Assembly (NCBI GenBank): GCA_942491885.1
Contig: CALOCQ010000002.1
Location: 1,488,001 to 1,552,000 of the forward strand
From: CALBPI01 sp942491885
Lineage (GTDB): Bacteria; Pseudomonadota; Gammaproteobacteria; Steroidobacterales; Woeseiaceae
DNA: 64,000 nt
Reading direction: 5' to 3'
A model generated the notes under the pieces. The model ran no database searches, was not told the DNA's origin, and saw only the letters and a list, made by a program, of their open reading frames with translations. Position numbers and translations under genes: made by a program. This document shows positions 24,772-34,150 of the stretch, piece after piece. Every line of letters starts with the position of its first letter. Position 1 is the first letter of the stretch.

Positions 24772-25749
24772 ATGAAAACTCCCGTACGCGTCACCATCAC
24801 TGGTGCTGCTGGCCAGATCGGCTACCAGCTCGCTTTTCGTATAGCATCAGGGCAAATGCTCGGCAGCGACCAACCGGTCATCCTGCAATTGCTGGAAATC
24901 ACACCGGCACTTGATGCACTCAAAGGCGTTGTCATGGAACTGGACGATTGTGCATTTCCGACATTGGCCGGTGTCGTCGCGACAGACGACGCCAAGCAGG
25001 CATTTACCGATTCAGACTATGCCTTGCTGGTAGGCGCCAGACCACGCGGGCCTGGCATGGAGCGCAAAGACCTGCTCGAAGCAAACGCCAAGATCTTCTC
25101 TGCGCAAGGTAAGGCAATGAATGATGTGGCCAGTCGCGACATCAAGGTGCTGGTCGTTGGCAACCCGGCAAATACCAATGCCCTGATTGCGCAGGCAAAC
25201 GCACCAGACCTGAACGCGCGTAACTTCACAGCGATGACGCGCCTTGATCACAACCGCGCCATTGCGCAGCTTGCGAGCAAGACAGACAAACATGTCACCG
25301 CAATCAGCAACATGATTATCTGGGGCAACCATTCCGCCACGCAGTACCCTGATATCACGCATGCCAGCGTCGACGGCGCAGCAGCCAAATCGCTGGTTGA
25401 TGAGGCCTGGGTCAACGGCGACTTCATTCCAACAGTGCAACAGCGCGGTGCGGCCATCATCAAGGCACGCGGCGCGTCATCAGCCGCGTCAGCTGCGTCG
25501 GCAGCCATTGACCACATGCATGACTGGGCGCTTGGCAGCAACAAGGACAGCTGGGTCAGCATGGCCGTGCCGTCCGACGGCAGCTATGGCGTTGAGCCCG
25601 GCATCATCTACTCCTATCCAGTACGCTGCAGCGGCGGCGATTACGAGATTGTGCAGGGACTGGACATCGACGCTGGCAGTCGTGCGCTCATGGATGCGAG
25701 CGAAAAAGAATTACGCGAAGAGCGTGCAGCCATCGAAACGCTGCTGTAA
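24772..25749 (+). CDS. mdh: Malate dehydrogenase
   Basis: NAD-dependent enzyme of the citric acid cycle converting malate to oxaloacetate. At 325 residues it belongs to the type-2 (MalDH/cytosolic-like) branch. NAD loop TGAAGQIGYQL at residue 10; substrate arginines in ARPRGPGMERKDLL; VVGNPANTNALIA; MTRLDHNRAIAQLA with Asp and Arg of the active site; and the catalytic His in NMIIWGNHSATQYPD. The frame is intact. fadE follows 12 bases downstream, so the two may be read together. Confidence 0.95.
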   Translation: MKTPVRVTITGAAGQIGYQLAFRIASGQMLGSDQPVILQLLEITPALDALKGVVMELDDCAFPTLAGVVATDDAKQAFTDSDYALLVGARPRGPGMERKDLLEANAKIFSAQGKAMNDVASRDIKVLVVGNPANTNALIAQANAPDLNARNFTAMTRLDHNRAIAQLASKTDKHVTAISNMIIWGNHSATQYPDITHASVDGAAAKSLVDEAWVNGDFIPTVQQRGAAIIKARGASSAASAASAAIDHMHDWALGSNKDSWVSMAVPSDGSYGVEPGIIYSYPVRCSGGDYEIVQGLDIDAGSRALMDASEKELREERAAIETLL

Positions 25750-25761
25750 CTGGAGAATTAT

Positions 25762-28350
25762 GTGTTTGATTTTATCGGCGGATTGTTTTGGTTTGTGTTG
25801 ATCGTTGGCGGCGCGCTCGCGCTCGCGTACAACCGCACCGATTTACGTACATCAACCATTGCGATGGCGGCAGGCGTACTCGCGTACCAGCTATTCGGCG
25901 ATGGCTACGGCATCGTCATGCTGCTGCTGTGGTTGATTGTTGCACTGATGGTCGTTTTGAACTTTGACGACTTCCGACGCGATCAAATCACGGCTCGCAT
26001 GCTGGCCGTTTACCGCACAATGTTGCCGCAGATGTCCGACACCGAGCGCGAAGCTCTGGAAGCCGGCAGCGTCTGGTGGGATGGCGAGCTGTTTAGCGGC
26101 TTGCCCGACTGGCAGCGGCTCATGTCCATGCCAGCACCGCGGCTAACGAAAGAGGAAAAAGCATTCCTGGATGGGCCGACTGAAGAGCTGTGCGGCATGC
26201 TGGATGACTGGCAGATCTCACACGAGCTGGGTGATATGCCGCCGGAAATCTGGGCCTATATCAAGGAAAAGCGCTTCTTCGCGATGATCATTCCGAAAGC
26301 GTATGGCGGGCTCGAGTTTTCACCCTATGCCAACGCGCTGATCCTGAAGAAACTCTCGACGCGCTCAACAGTTGCCGCATCCACCATTGGCGTACCGAAC
26401 TCGCTGGGGCCGGCTGAACTGCTGCTGCACTACGGCACCGACGAACAGAAACAACGCTATCTGCCGGGTCTCGCCTCCGGTGACGAGGTCCCATGCTTTG
26501 CACTGACCTCTCCCCAGGCTGGCTCTGATGCTGCAGCGCTGATTGACTCCGGTGTGGTTTGCAAAGGCCAGTGGGAAGGCAGCGAGATCATTGGCATCCG
26601 GTTGAACTGGAACAAGCGCTATATCACTTTGGCGCCGATCGCCACGGTGTTGGGTCTTGCGTTCAAACTGCGTGACCCGGACGGCCTGATTGGCGATGTG
26701 AAGGACTACGGCATCACTGCCGCACTGATTCCCACCAGCACGCCGGGCGTTGTGCACGGGCGTCGACACCTGCCACTCGATGTGCCATTCCAGAATGGCC
26801 CAACCAGTGGCAAGGACGTGTTCGTGCCACTCGACTACATCATTGGTGGCCCAAAAATGGCTGGCAAGGGCTGGAAGATGCTCGTTGAACTGCTGTCGGT
26901 CGGCCGTGCGATTACGCTACCTTCAAGTGGTGCAGGCGGTGGCCAGGCAGCGACGTTTGCCACGGGCGCCTACGCACGTATTCGCAAGCAATTTCATTTG
27001 CCCATTGGGCAATTTGAAGGCGTTGGTGAGGCTATCTCGCGAATGGCCGGTAACACCTACATCATGAATGCCGCCGTGGACGTCACCGCAGGCGCGATCA
27101 GCCAGGGCGAGAAACCGGCCGTGCCTTCGGCAGTCCTGAAATATCACTGCACCGAACTGGCGCGCAAGGTCGCGAACGACGGCATGGACGTGCAAGGCGG
27201 CAAAGGCGTCATGATGGGCCCACGCAACTATCTGGGTCGCGGTTATATGGCTTTGCCAATTGCGATCACGGTCGAGGGCGCAAACATCCTGACACGCTCG
27301 CTGATCATTTTCGGTCAGGGCGCCATCCGCTGTCATCCATTCGTGTTGCGTGAATTGGATGCAGCGCAGGACGAAGATCAGGATCGCGGTCTTGACGCTT
27401 TTGACGACGCGTTGTTTGGTCATATTGGTTATGCCATCAGCAATGCCTCGCGCGCCTTTGTGCTGGCGCTGACACATGCCAAGTTCAGTGAAGTACCCGT
27501 TGGCGGCCCAACCAGTCGCTACTTCCAGAACATCAATCGCTACAGCGCTGCGTTCGCACTGACCGCAGACTTTGCGATGCTGACACTGGGCGGCAAGCTG
27601 AAAATCAAGGAGCGCCTGTCGGCACGTCTTGGCGATGTCTTCAGCTATATGTATCTGGCCAGCACGGTACTCAAGCACTATGAGAACCAGGGCCGCCAGC
27701 CACAGGATCTGCCATTGGTGGAATGGTCTGTGCGCACGCTGATGTATCAAGCTCAGGAACAACTGCACAGCTTCTTGCAAAACTTCCCGAACCGTCCGGT
27801 TGCCTGGCTGCTGCGGGCGTTGATTTTCCCACGCGGGCGTACCTACTCAGCACCGTCAGACAAAATTGGCAAAGACATCGTTGACCTGATGATCAACCCA
27901 ACGGCCGCACGGGATCGCCTGTGTGCGGAAGTGTATCGCGAGGAAGCGCCACACAATGCCTTGGGTATGCTGCAAGCCGCGCTGGTTCAATCGGTTGCGG
28001 TAGAGCCCCTCGAAAAACGGCTTCGCGACGCCCAGAAATCTGGCTCATTATTGGCTGACTATCTGCCTTTGCAAGTTGAGGAAGCGCTCGACAAAGGTCT
28101 GCTGAACAAGGATGAAGCAGCACAACTGGTTGCCTACCATGAAGCCGTGTCCGAGCTGATTGCTGTCGATGACTTTGACAGTTCCGAGATTGGCCGCACA
28201 GGTGGCACCACCGCCAAGGTTGCTAAAAAGGCGCCGGCCAAAAAGAAAGTGACCACTAAGAAAGCGGGCAGTAAGAAAACCACCTCCAAAAAGACATCGG
28301 CGAGCAAGAAAAAGACTGCCAAAACGAGCAGTAAAAAGGATAGCGCCTGA
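25762..28350 (+). CDS. fadE: Acyl-CoA dehydrogenase FadE with lysine-rich tail
   Basis: An 862-residue long-chain acyl-CoA dehydrogenase of the FadE type, catalysing the first step of fatty-acid beta-oxidation with FAD. Two or three N-terminal membrane helices (FIGGLFWFVLIVGGALALAYN, IVMLLLWLIVALMVVL) anchor it. The catalytic core includes KAYGGLEFSPYANALIL, CFALTSPQAGSDAAAL, RYITLAPIATVLGLAFKL, and VKVAN-type DVQGGKGVMMGPRNYLGRGY. The start is a GTG after GGAG. The last 45 residues or so (from about residue 820) are a histone H1-like run of KKAPAKKK/TSKKT repeats not found in usual FadE. It overlaps the next gene by 4 bases. Confidence 0.93.
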   Translation: MFDFIGGLFWFVLIVGGALALAYNRTDLRTSTIAMAAGVLAYQLFGDGYGIVMLLLWLIVALMVVLNFDDFRRDQITARMLAVYRTMLPQMSDTEREALEAGSVWWDGELFSGLPDWQRLMSMPAPRLTKEEKAFLDGPTEELCGMLDDWQISHELGDMPPEIWAYIKEKRFFAMIIPKAYGGLEFSPYANALILKKLSTRSTVAASTIGVPNSLGPAELLLHYGTDEQKQRYLPGLASGDEVPCFALTSPQAGSDAAALIDSGVVCKGQWEGSEIIGIRLNWNKRYITLAPIATVLGLAFKLRDPDGLIGDVKDYGITAALIPTSTPGVVHGRRHLPLDVPFQNGPTSGKDVFVPLDYIIGGPKMAGKGWKMLVELLSVGRAITLPSSGAGGGQAATFATGAYARIRKQFHLPIGQFEGVGEAISRMAGNTYIMNAAVDVTAGAISQGEKPAVPSAVLKYHCTELARKVANDGMDVQGGKGVMMGPRNYLGRGYMALPIAITVEGANILTRSLIIFGQGAIRCHPFVLRELDAAQDEDQDRGLDAFDDALFGHIGYAISNASRAFVLALTHAKFSEVPVGGPTSRYFQNINRYSAAFALTADFAMLTLGGKLKIKERLSARLGDVFSYMYLASTVLKHYENQGRQPQDLPLVEWSVRTLMYQAQEQLHSFLQNFPNRPVAWLLRALIFPRGRTYSAPSDKIGKDIVDLMINPTAARDRLCAEVYREEAPHNALGMLQAALVQSVAVEPLEKRLRDAQKSGSLLADYLPLQVEEALDKGLLNKDEAAQLVAYHEAVSELIAVDDFDSSEIGRTGGTTAKVAKKAPAKKKVTTKKAGSKKTTSKKTSASKKKTAKTSSKKDSA

Positions 28351-29748
28351 GCAAAAGAGTTGTCTATGAAGTCAGCCTGAAGATCAGTGCCGAGCGCAGC
28401 ATTGAGCTCGGCAGCTGGCTGGAAGGCCATGTCGATGACATGCTGGCACTGCCCGGCTTCATCGAGGCGCACAGTTTTGATCCGATAACTGCAGATGACG
28501 GTGACAAAGTCTTCACCGTGCACTATGTGTTGTCCGATCAGGCAGCTCTGGATAACTACATCGAGAACGATGCCGAAAGCATGCGGGCAAAAGGCATCGC
28601 CCTGTTCGGCGAGGCGCTTTCTGCCAGCCGCAGCATTCGGCCGGTTACCAGCAAGACCGAAAAACAAGAATCGCATTGCCTGAATTGCGATGCCACGCTG
28701 GGCGGTCAGTACTGCTGGAACTGCGGGCAGCGTGGCAACACGCGGCTCATCAGCCTGATGGAGCTGGTGCGTGACGCCTTTGGCGACATGTTCGAGCTCG
28801 ACTCGCGTCTGTGGCGCACGCTGCTCCCGCTGGCGTTTCGACCGGGGTATTTGACAGACGAATACCTGTGCGGTCGACGAGCGCGTTACATGCCACCCTT
28901 TCGCATGTACCTGGTGCTCAGTTTTGTGTTCTTCCTGATCACGCGACTGGTTGGTGAGGGCGCGCCGCTGTTTGATGATTCAGCAACGCCGCCAGAGGGC
29001 GACGTCGCTATTTCGATCGGCCTATCGTCGGACGACGAAGACCCGTCCGAGGATACCGATCCTGAACAACAGGCTGCGTTAGCCGGAACGCCTGATATTG
29101 AAGATCCGCCTGAGACGCCGGCTGTTGTTACAGGCAACACCCAAAAGGTTGCCGGCGATGACAAGACGCCGGATACAGCTTCCGGACTGGATCCACCGCC
29201 GCCACCCGAAAATGGCTCCGGAGGATTTTTGCGAAGATGCGGATATCAGCGTCGGTGACTTTGGCATTGACTGGCTGAACGAGCGCGTCACAGTGCCACG
29301 CATTCGCGAAATTTGCCGCAGTGTCCAGGCTGATAGAGGGGAGCGACTCCTTTCGCGTCTGGCTCAAAACTTGCCGGTGGCAGCTCTGGCCTTGCTGCCG
29401 CTGCTGGCGTTCCTGCTGAAGGCCCTCTACCCGTTGTCGCGTCGATACTATGTTGAGCATCTGCTGCTGTTGGTGCACTACCACTCCTTCCTGTTTCTGG
29501 CGCTATCGCTAACCTACTTCTACAACGAAGGGCTTTCCCGCTTCGCGCTGCCAGACTATGTCTTCATTATCCCAAACATTCTGGTTGGCATTTATTTGCC
29601 ATTCTATTTGTACAAGGCCATGCGCCGCGTTTACGGGCAAGGTAGAATTTTCAGTATTATCAAATATTTGGCTCTCCTTTTTGGTTATATTTTCGCGATC
29701 ATAATCGTCTTTCTTGCCATCCTGCTTTACGTCTTGATCACCTATTAG
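28347..29748 (+). CDS. DUF4286-DUF3667 membrane protein, CTG start, frameshifted
   Basis: The N-terminal domain (about residues 1-105, VVYEVSLKISAERSIELGSWLEGHV, PGFIEAHSFD) is DUF4286-like, a ferredoxin-fold domain of unknown role. It is followed by a zinc ribbon (CLNCDATLGGQYCWNCGQRG) and the DUF3667 body (LPLAFRPGYLTDEYLCGRRARYMPPFRMYLVLSFVFFLI), then four membrane helices near the end. No ATG, GTG or TTG precedes the first domain; CTG at 28347 overlaps the fadE stop as CTGA and gives MSKRVVYEV. The frame shifts near 29200 in a proline-rich linker; corrected length is about 467 residues. Function unknown; coupling to fadE suggests a lipid link. Confidence 0.65.
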
Positions 29749-29870
29749 GGCAGGGCTATGCTGCTGACAGGCTTGTAGCCACCGATAGCCGTGCCTACAA
29801 TGCCCGGGGGGATCTCAACAACAACGCAGCTTGCGGAGTCGCGCCGCACGGTGCCCGTTTTGCATAAATA

Positions 29871-31349
29871 ATGACTATGAAAATTGGAATCAGCGGCCTT
29901 GCTGCTTATGTACCCGCTTATCGTGTAAATCTCGAGCAATGGTGCGACTGGACCGGTCAGCACTGGCCAAAGATGCGCGAGGTTGTCGGCGATAGCTTTC
30001 GCATGCGAGGGCAGCGGCACAGCATTTACACGATGGCCGCGACGGCCGTCATGCGCCTGATTCGTCAGTACGACATCAATCCGTCGGAGGTTCGCTTTCT
30101 TGGCCTTGGCACCGAGTCGAGTCTCGATAACTCCGCCGGCGCGGTCATTATCAAAGGCATGATCGACTCGGCACTGATTGCCGAAGGCAAGCCGCCCATT
30201 TCGCGCGCCTGCGAAGTCCCTGAATTCAAACATGCCTGCCTTGGCGGCGTGTATGCAATGAAAAGCGCCGTACGTGCACTGGCACTGGACGGGCGCGGCA
30301 GCAAAGCCATTGTCGTCTGTGCCGACATCGCCGAATACCAGCGCGGCAGCAGTGGCGAGCCCACACAAGGCGCCGGCGCTGTAGCGATGCTTCTGGAGGA
30401 AGACCCGCAGCTGGCCGTAGTCGACCTGATCAATAGCGGCAGCGCGTCTGATTACCGGATCATGGATTTTCGCAAGCCTATGCTGCGCTTCTGCGAACAG
30501 GACCGCAGCGAGACGCATCAGGTTCAGGACTTCCCGGTATTTAATGGCAAGTACTCGACCACCTGCTACATCGACGAGACGCTGCACGCGCTGGCCGATA
30601 TGTACGAAAGGCGGGGTGGCGAATCACCAGCAACACACTTGTCGTCGATCTCACACATTTTCATGCATCGCCCATACAGCCGAATGCCGGAGAACGGCCT
30701 AACCGTTGCCTGGCTATGGGCTCTGGCACAAGGCGATGACGATGAGCTTGCCCGGCTGCGTGGCTATGCCGATGAGGCCGACATCGCATTCGATGAGTTG
30801 CTGGCGGAGCTGCGCACCGAACACGACGTATCTGCGCTGGCAGATGCCGATCATCTAAACAACGACACCATGCCACTGACCATGGGTCTGGTGCGCGTAT
30901 TCCGCGGCACAGCCGATTTCAAGACACAAGTGATGGACAAGCTCACCATTGGCAGCGATTGCATGCGTGATCTTGGCAACCTGTATACGGCGGCGCTACC
31001 CGCATGGATGGCTGCCGGTTTCGAACAGGCGCTCAGCGACAACCTGGACCTGACCGGCAAGGAAATCCTGACACTCGGCTATGGCAGCGGTGATGCCGCC
31101 GAGGTGATTCCGTTGTACGTCGCACAAGGATGGCGCGAGGCCACACGCAAGATGCGTTTTACGGCGGCGCTTGATGACGCAATTGACCTGACGCAAGGCC
31201 AATATGAGGCCTTGCATGACGGACGCCTGATACCTGACCTGCCAATATCCGCCGGCGACGAGTTCTTTGTGACCTCGGTCGGCCAGCAGAGCGAGCGGCA
31301 ATTTCAGGATATTGGCATCGAGTACTACAGCTACCAGCGTCAGGCCTGA
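29871..31349 (+). CDS. mvaS: Hydroxymethylglutaryl-CoA synthase
   Basis: Condenses acetyl-CoA with acetoacetyl-CoA to HMG-CoA, the first committed step of the mevalonate pathway. Thiolase fold: catalytic Glu82 in LGTESSLDNSAG, Cys123 in EFKHACLGGVYAM, and the His in IFMHRPYSRM. The N terminus MKIGISGLAAYVPAYRV is typical. At 492 residues it is about 100 longer than most bacterial forms. A double start (MTM) is present; either Met could serve. It converges on the HMG-CoA reductase fusion gene with a 10-base overlap of the ends, so the pathway is split over two strands. Confidence 0.9.
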   Translation: MTMKIGISGLAAYVPAYRVNLEQWCDWTGQHWPKMREVVGDSFRMRGQRHSIYTMAATAVMRLIRQYDINPSEVRFLGLGTESSLDNSAGAVIIKGMIDSALIAEGKPPISRACEVPEFKHACLGGVYAMKSAVRALALDGRGSKAIVVCADIAEYQRGSSGEPTQGAGAVAMLLEEDPQLAVVDLINSGSASDYRIMDFRKPMLRFCEQDRSETHQVQDFPVFNGKYSTTCYIDETLHALADMYERRGGESPATHLSSISHIFMHRPYSRMPENGLTVAWLWALAQGDDDELARLRGYADEADIAFDELLAELRTEHDVSALADADHLNNDTMPLTMGLVRVFRGTADFKTQVMDKLTIGSDCMRDLGNLYTAALPAWMAAGFEQALSDNLDLTGKEILTLGYGSGDAAEVIPLYVAQGWREATRKMRFTAALDDAIDLTQGQYEALHDGRLIPDLPISAGDEFFVTSVGQQSERQFQDIGIEYYSYQRQA

Positions 31350-34150
31350 ACCGGATCAATCAACGCCTCTAGCTGATCGGCAAACTCGCCGCGCAGTCGC
31401 GTCCATTCCATGGCAAACCACGGCGTCACGCTGTCCGGTGTGTCGGCCAGCATGGCATCAACCTCAGCCGGGCTTACAAACTTCCAGTCATCAACTTCCG
31501 TCTTGTTTGCGCGCACCTCACTGGTCACACGACCGACGTAGACCGAGCACAATTCATGCTCACTACCTGCGGCGCCAAAGCTCGCCTGGTAGCGAAACTT
31601 GTAAACAAAATCGAGATCGGCGTTGCAGCCCAGTTCCTGATGCAAGCGACGATGAATCGCGTCATCGATATCCTCGCCACGCCGCGGATGCGAGCAACAG
31701 CTATTTGACCAGTAGCCGCCCCACAAGCGTTTATCGGCAGCGCGCTGCTGCAACAAAACTTCACCGCGTTCGTTAAACACGAACAGCGAAAATGCGCGGT
31801 GCAAAACACCTTGGCCGTCATGGCAGTCAGCCTTGGGCATGAAGCCAACAGGCTGGTCATCATCGTCGACCAGTATCAATTGCTCCGCATCGAACGACAC
31901 GACCGGATTCGGCGGCTCGATCATGTCGATATTGATGACGCGGGCCTCAAAGCTTGCCTTGCGCAACGCGGTAACAACCGCCTCGCCAGTACCGTCGCAT
32001 ACTGCAACGATAGACCCGCCGCCGCCGGCACCCGTCAGCTTGGCACCAAGAGCGCCTGAATCACGCGCAATCTGCACCATGTTTTCAAGGATTGGGTGAC
32101 TGACGCCGATGGCATTAAGTAAACCGTGACACATGTTCAGGCTGTCGCCCAACGCTTCAATCTGCCCGTTCGCCAGCGCCTGCAAACACATCTCAACCTG
32201 CGCATCAATCTGGTCAAACAGTGCATCGAAAGCCTGCGGCTGCCGATCCCGGCCACGGCGCACGCGGCCCACCAATTCAGACGTCACCCCTTTGATGCCA
32301 CTAAACGCGATGACGAGCTGCAACGGTCGTGCAATCTCAATATTGCGCCAGCGCTGCGCGCCCGTCGGCGAAAACAATATCGGTGTGGCATAGGTTGCCA
32401 GCGTATTGTCGACCCCGGACGGCGTGCCATGAGCCAGCTTTTCGCAGGCGAAGGCCATTTCGTTGACCGCATCGACATCCAGCTTGAGACCGACCAACTG
32501 ATCAATGGCACGAATGAGGACCACGGCCAACGCAGCCGAGCCTCCGAGTCCGGCAGCAAACGGAATCTGACAAGAGACCTCGATATGGCCATGCGGCATA
32601 TCGATCTCGGCCAGGGAAAGAATGGTATCGACCAACATACCTAATGGACTGCGATGATCCGCATCGTCACCGGCATCGTATTGAAGCTGCCAATCGTCGA
32701 TATTGATCGTCAGCAACTCTTTGCTGGCGAAAACTTCAGCACGCAATGCGCGCGGCATGGGCAGCCCCAGCGCGCGGCGCCCGTAAACCACGGCATGCTC
32801 ACCTGCCAGAATCAGTTTGGCAGCGCTACTCACTTCGCCAATCAATGTACGCGGCAGTTGCGCAGGTGAATGCAGGCGCAACGTTTCAATCAACTCACGC
32901 GCACGCCAGGTTTTCACAACGCCTTCGGCCACCATTTGTGCAACGGTCTGATCAACCTCGGTGTCTTTCGCCCCGGCCTGCACGGCAACACTGCGCGCAT
33001 GCAGCGCCATGTGTCCGCGCTGAATGCCATCAGTTGCCAATGCTTTCAAGGCTGAGAAATTTTGTGCCAGACCGACCGCGCAGGCGATCTCATCGAGTTC
33101 TCGGGAACGCTCGACACCAGCCAGTCTCAAGCTGAGCTTGGCGACCGGATTCAAACGTACGGAGCCACCGACAATGCCAAGCTTGATTGGCAACGTTAGC
33201 TCACCACACAAATCACCCTCGGCATTGACCGTCCAGCGCGTCATCGAGCGGTAACGCCCGGACCGCGCCGCAAACGCATGCGCGCTGGCCTCCACCGCCC
33301 GCCAGTCGTTGCCGGTAGCGACACCGACCGCGTCAATGCCGTTCATGACACCCTTGTTGTGCGTCGTCGCACGGTGCGTATCGAGCTCAGCAAATTCGTT
33401 GGCCGCAACAATGCCATCGCGAATTGACATGGCTTGCTCGGGATCATCGGACAAACCACCGAGTGGCACGCGCATGCGCGCGCGCACCAGCGACTTGTCA
33501 GCCAAATTCGACAAAATACGCAGATGCGGTCTGGCCCCTGCAATACTGGCCAGCAATGGCGCTACCTGCTCACAGATCGTGTTGATGAGGTTGGCGCCCA
33601 TCGCGTCGCAGGTGTCTATCAGTAAATGGACAATCAGCATGTGACCGCCGCCACTGCGCGGGTAGACATGCAGCTCCATACCGCGCACACCGCCGCCCCG
33701 TGCGGTCAGGTTGGGAGGCACTGCATTCGCGGCGTCCAGTATTTCGGTCTGAGCGGCTTCGAGCGCAGCCAATGAGACGTCGGGGTCGCTGATATCGAGC
33801 AATTGCACCTGGCCGATCATCAGTGCCTCTTCGCTAGTGACTTCGAAGCCCCCTACCGCGCGCGCAATCTTTGCTGCAGACGATAACGCGGCAACAATAG
33901 ATGGCTCTTCCACCACCATCGGCACCAATCGTTCGTGACCATTGATGCGGAAATTCAGGGCGACCGCGAACGGCAAGCCTGCAACGCCAATGACGTTTTC
34001 AATCAGATGCTCTGCCACGTGGCGATCGAGCGTGATGTCACCGCTGCTAAGCGCAGCATAGTCCTGCGTCGATATCGCACCCGCATCATATAAGGCAGAC
34101 AATCGATCGCTGACGGCGAGCCGGTAGAACCCTGAAAACACCGAGGTCAC
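31340..34150 (-). CDS. Fusion: HMG-CoA reductase (class II) - mevalonate kinase - IPP isomerase (type 1)
   Basis: One 936-residue frame holds three mevalonate-pathway enzymes. Residues about 1-430: class II HMG-CoA reductase, with GVAGLPFAVALNFRING, VEEPSIVAALSSAAK, DTCDAMGANLINTICE, and HNKGVMNGIDAVGVATGNDWRA. Residues about 433-745: mevalonate kinase (GHMP fold), with AAKLILAGEHAVVYGRRALG, PFAAGLGGSAALAV and KLTGAGGGGSIVAV. Residues about 750-936: type 1 isopentenyl diphosphate isomerase (Nudix), with LHRAFSLFVFN, catalytic Cys in WSNSCCSHP and Glu in SEHELCSVYVG. No ATG lies at the first junction. At the second, an in-frame ATG (31922-31924) overlaps TGA in another frame, so a one-base error there could have merged two genes. 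It overlaps the next gene by 4 bases. Confidence 0.9.
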   Translation of the reverse strand: MTSVFSGFYRLAVSDRLSALYDAGAISTQDYAALSSGDITLDRHVAEHLIENVIGVAGLPFAVALNFRINGHERLVPMVVEEPSIVAALSSAAKIARAVGGFEVTSEEALMIGQVQLLDISDPDVSLAALEAAQTEILDAANAVPPNLTARGGGVRGMELHVYPRSGGGHMLIVHLLIDTCDAMGANLINTICEQVAPLLASIAGARPHLRILSNLADKSLVRARMRVPLGGLSDDPEQAMSIRDGIVAANEFAELDTHRATTHNKGVMNGIDAVGVATGNDWRAVEASAHAFAARSGRYRSMTRWTVNAEGDLCGELTLPIKLGIVGGSVRLNPVAKLSLRLAGVERSRELDEIACAVGLAQNFSALKALATDGIQRGHMALHARSVAVQAGAKDTEVDQTVAQMVAEGVVKTWRARELIETLRLHSPAQLPRTLIGEVSSAAKLILAGEHAVVYGRRALGLPMPRALRAEVFASKELLTINIDDWQLQYDAGDDADHRSPLGMLVDTILSLAEIDMPHGHIEVSCQIPFAAGLGGSAALAVVLIRAIDQLVGLKLDVDAVNEMAFACEKLAHGTPSGVDNTLATYATPILFSPTGAQRWRNIEIARPLQLVIAFSGIKGVTSELVGRVRRGRDRQPQAFDALFDQIDAQVEMCLQALANGQIEALGDSLNMCHGLLNAIGVSHPILENMVQIARDSGALGAKLTGAGGGGSIVAVCDGTGEAVVTALRKASFEARVINIDMIEPPNPVVSFDAEQLILVDDDDQPVGFMPKADCHDGQGVLHRAFSLFVFNERGEVLLQQRAADKRLWGGYWSNSCCSHPRRGEDIDDAIHRRLHQELGCNADLDFVYKFRYQASFGAAGSEHELCSVYVGRVTSEVRANKTEVDDWKFVSPAEVDAMLADTPDSVTPWFAMEWTRLRGEFADQLEALIDPVQA

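Noticed and set aside
26923..27780. A 285-codon minus-strand frame
   Set aside because: Antisense to the intact fadE core with no recognisable features.
29745..30587. A 280-codon minus-strand frame
   Set aside because: Antisense to mvaS, which has its catalytic residues in the plus-strand reading.
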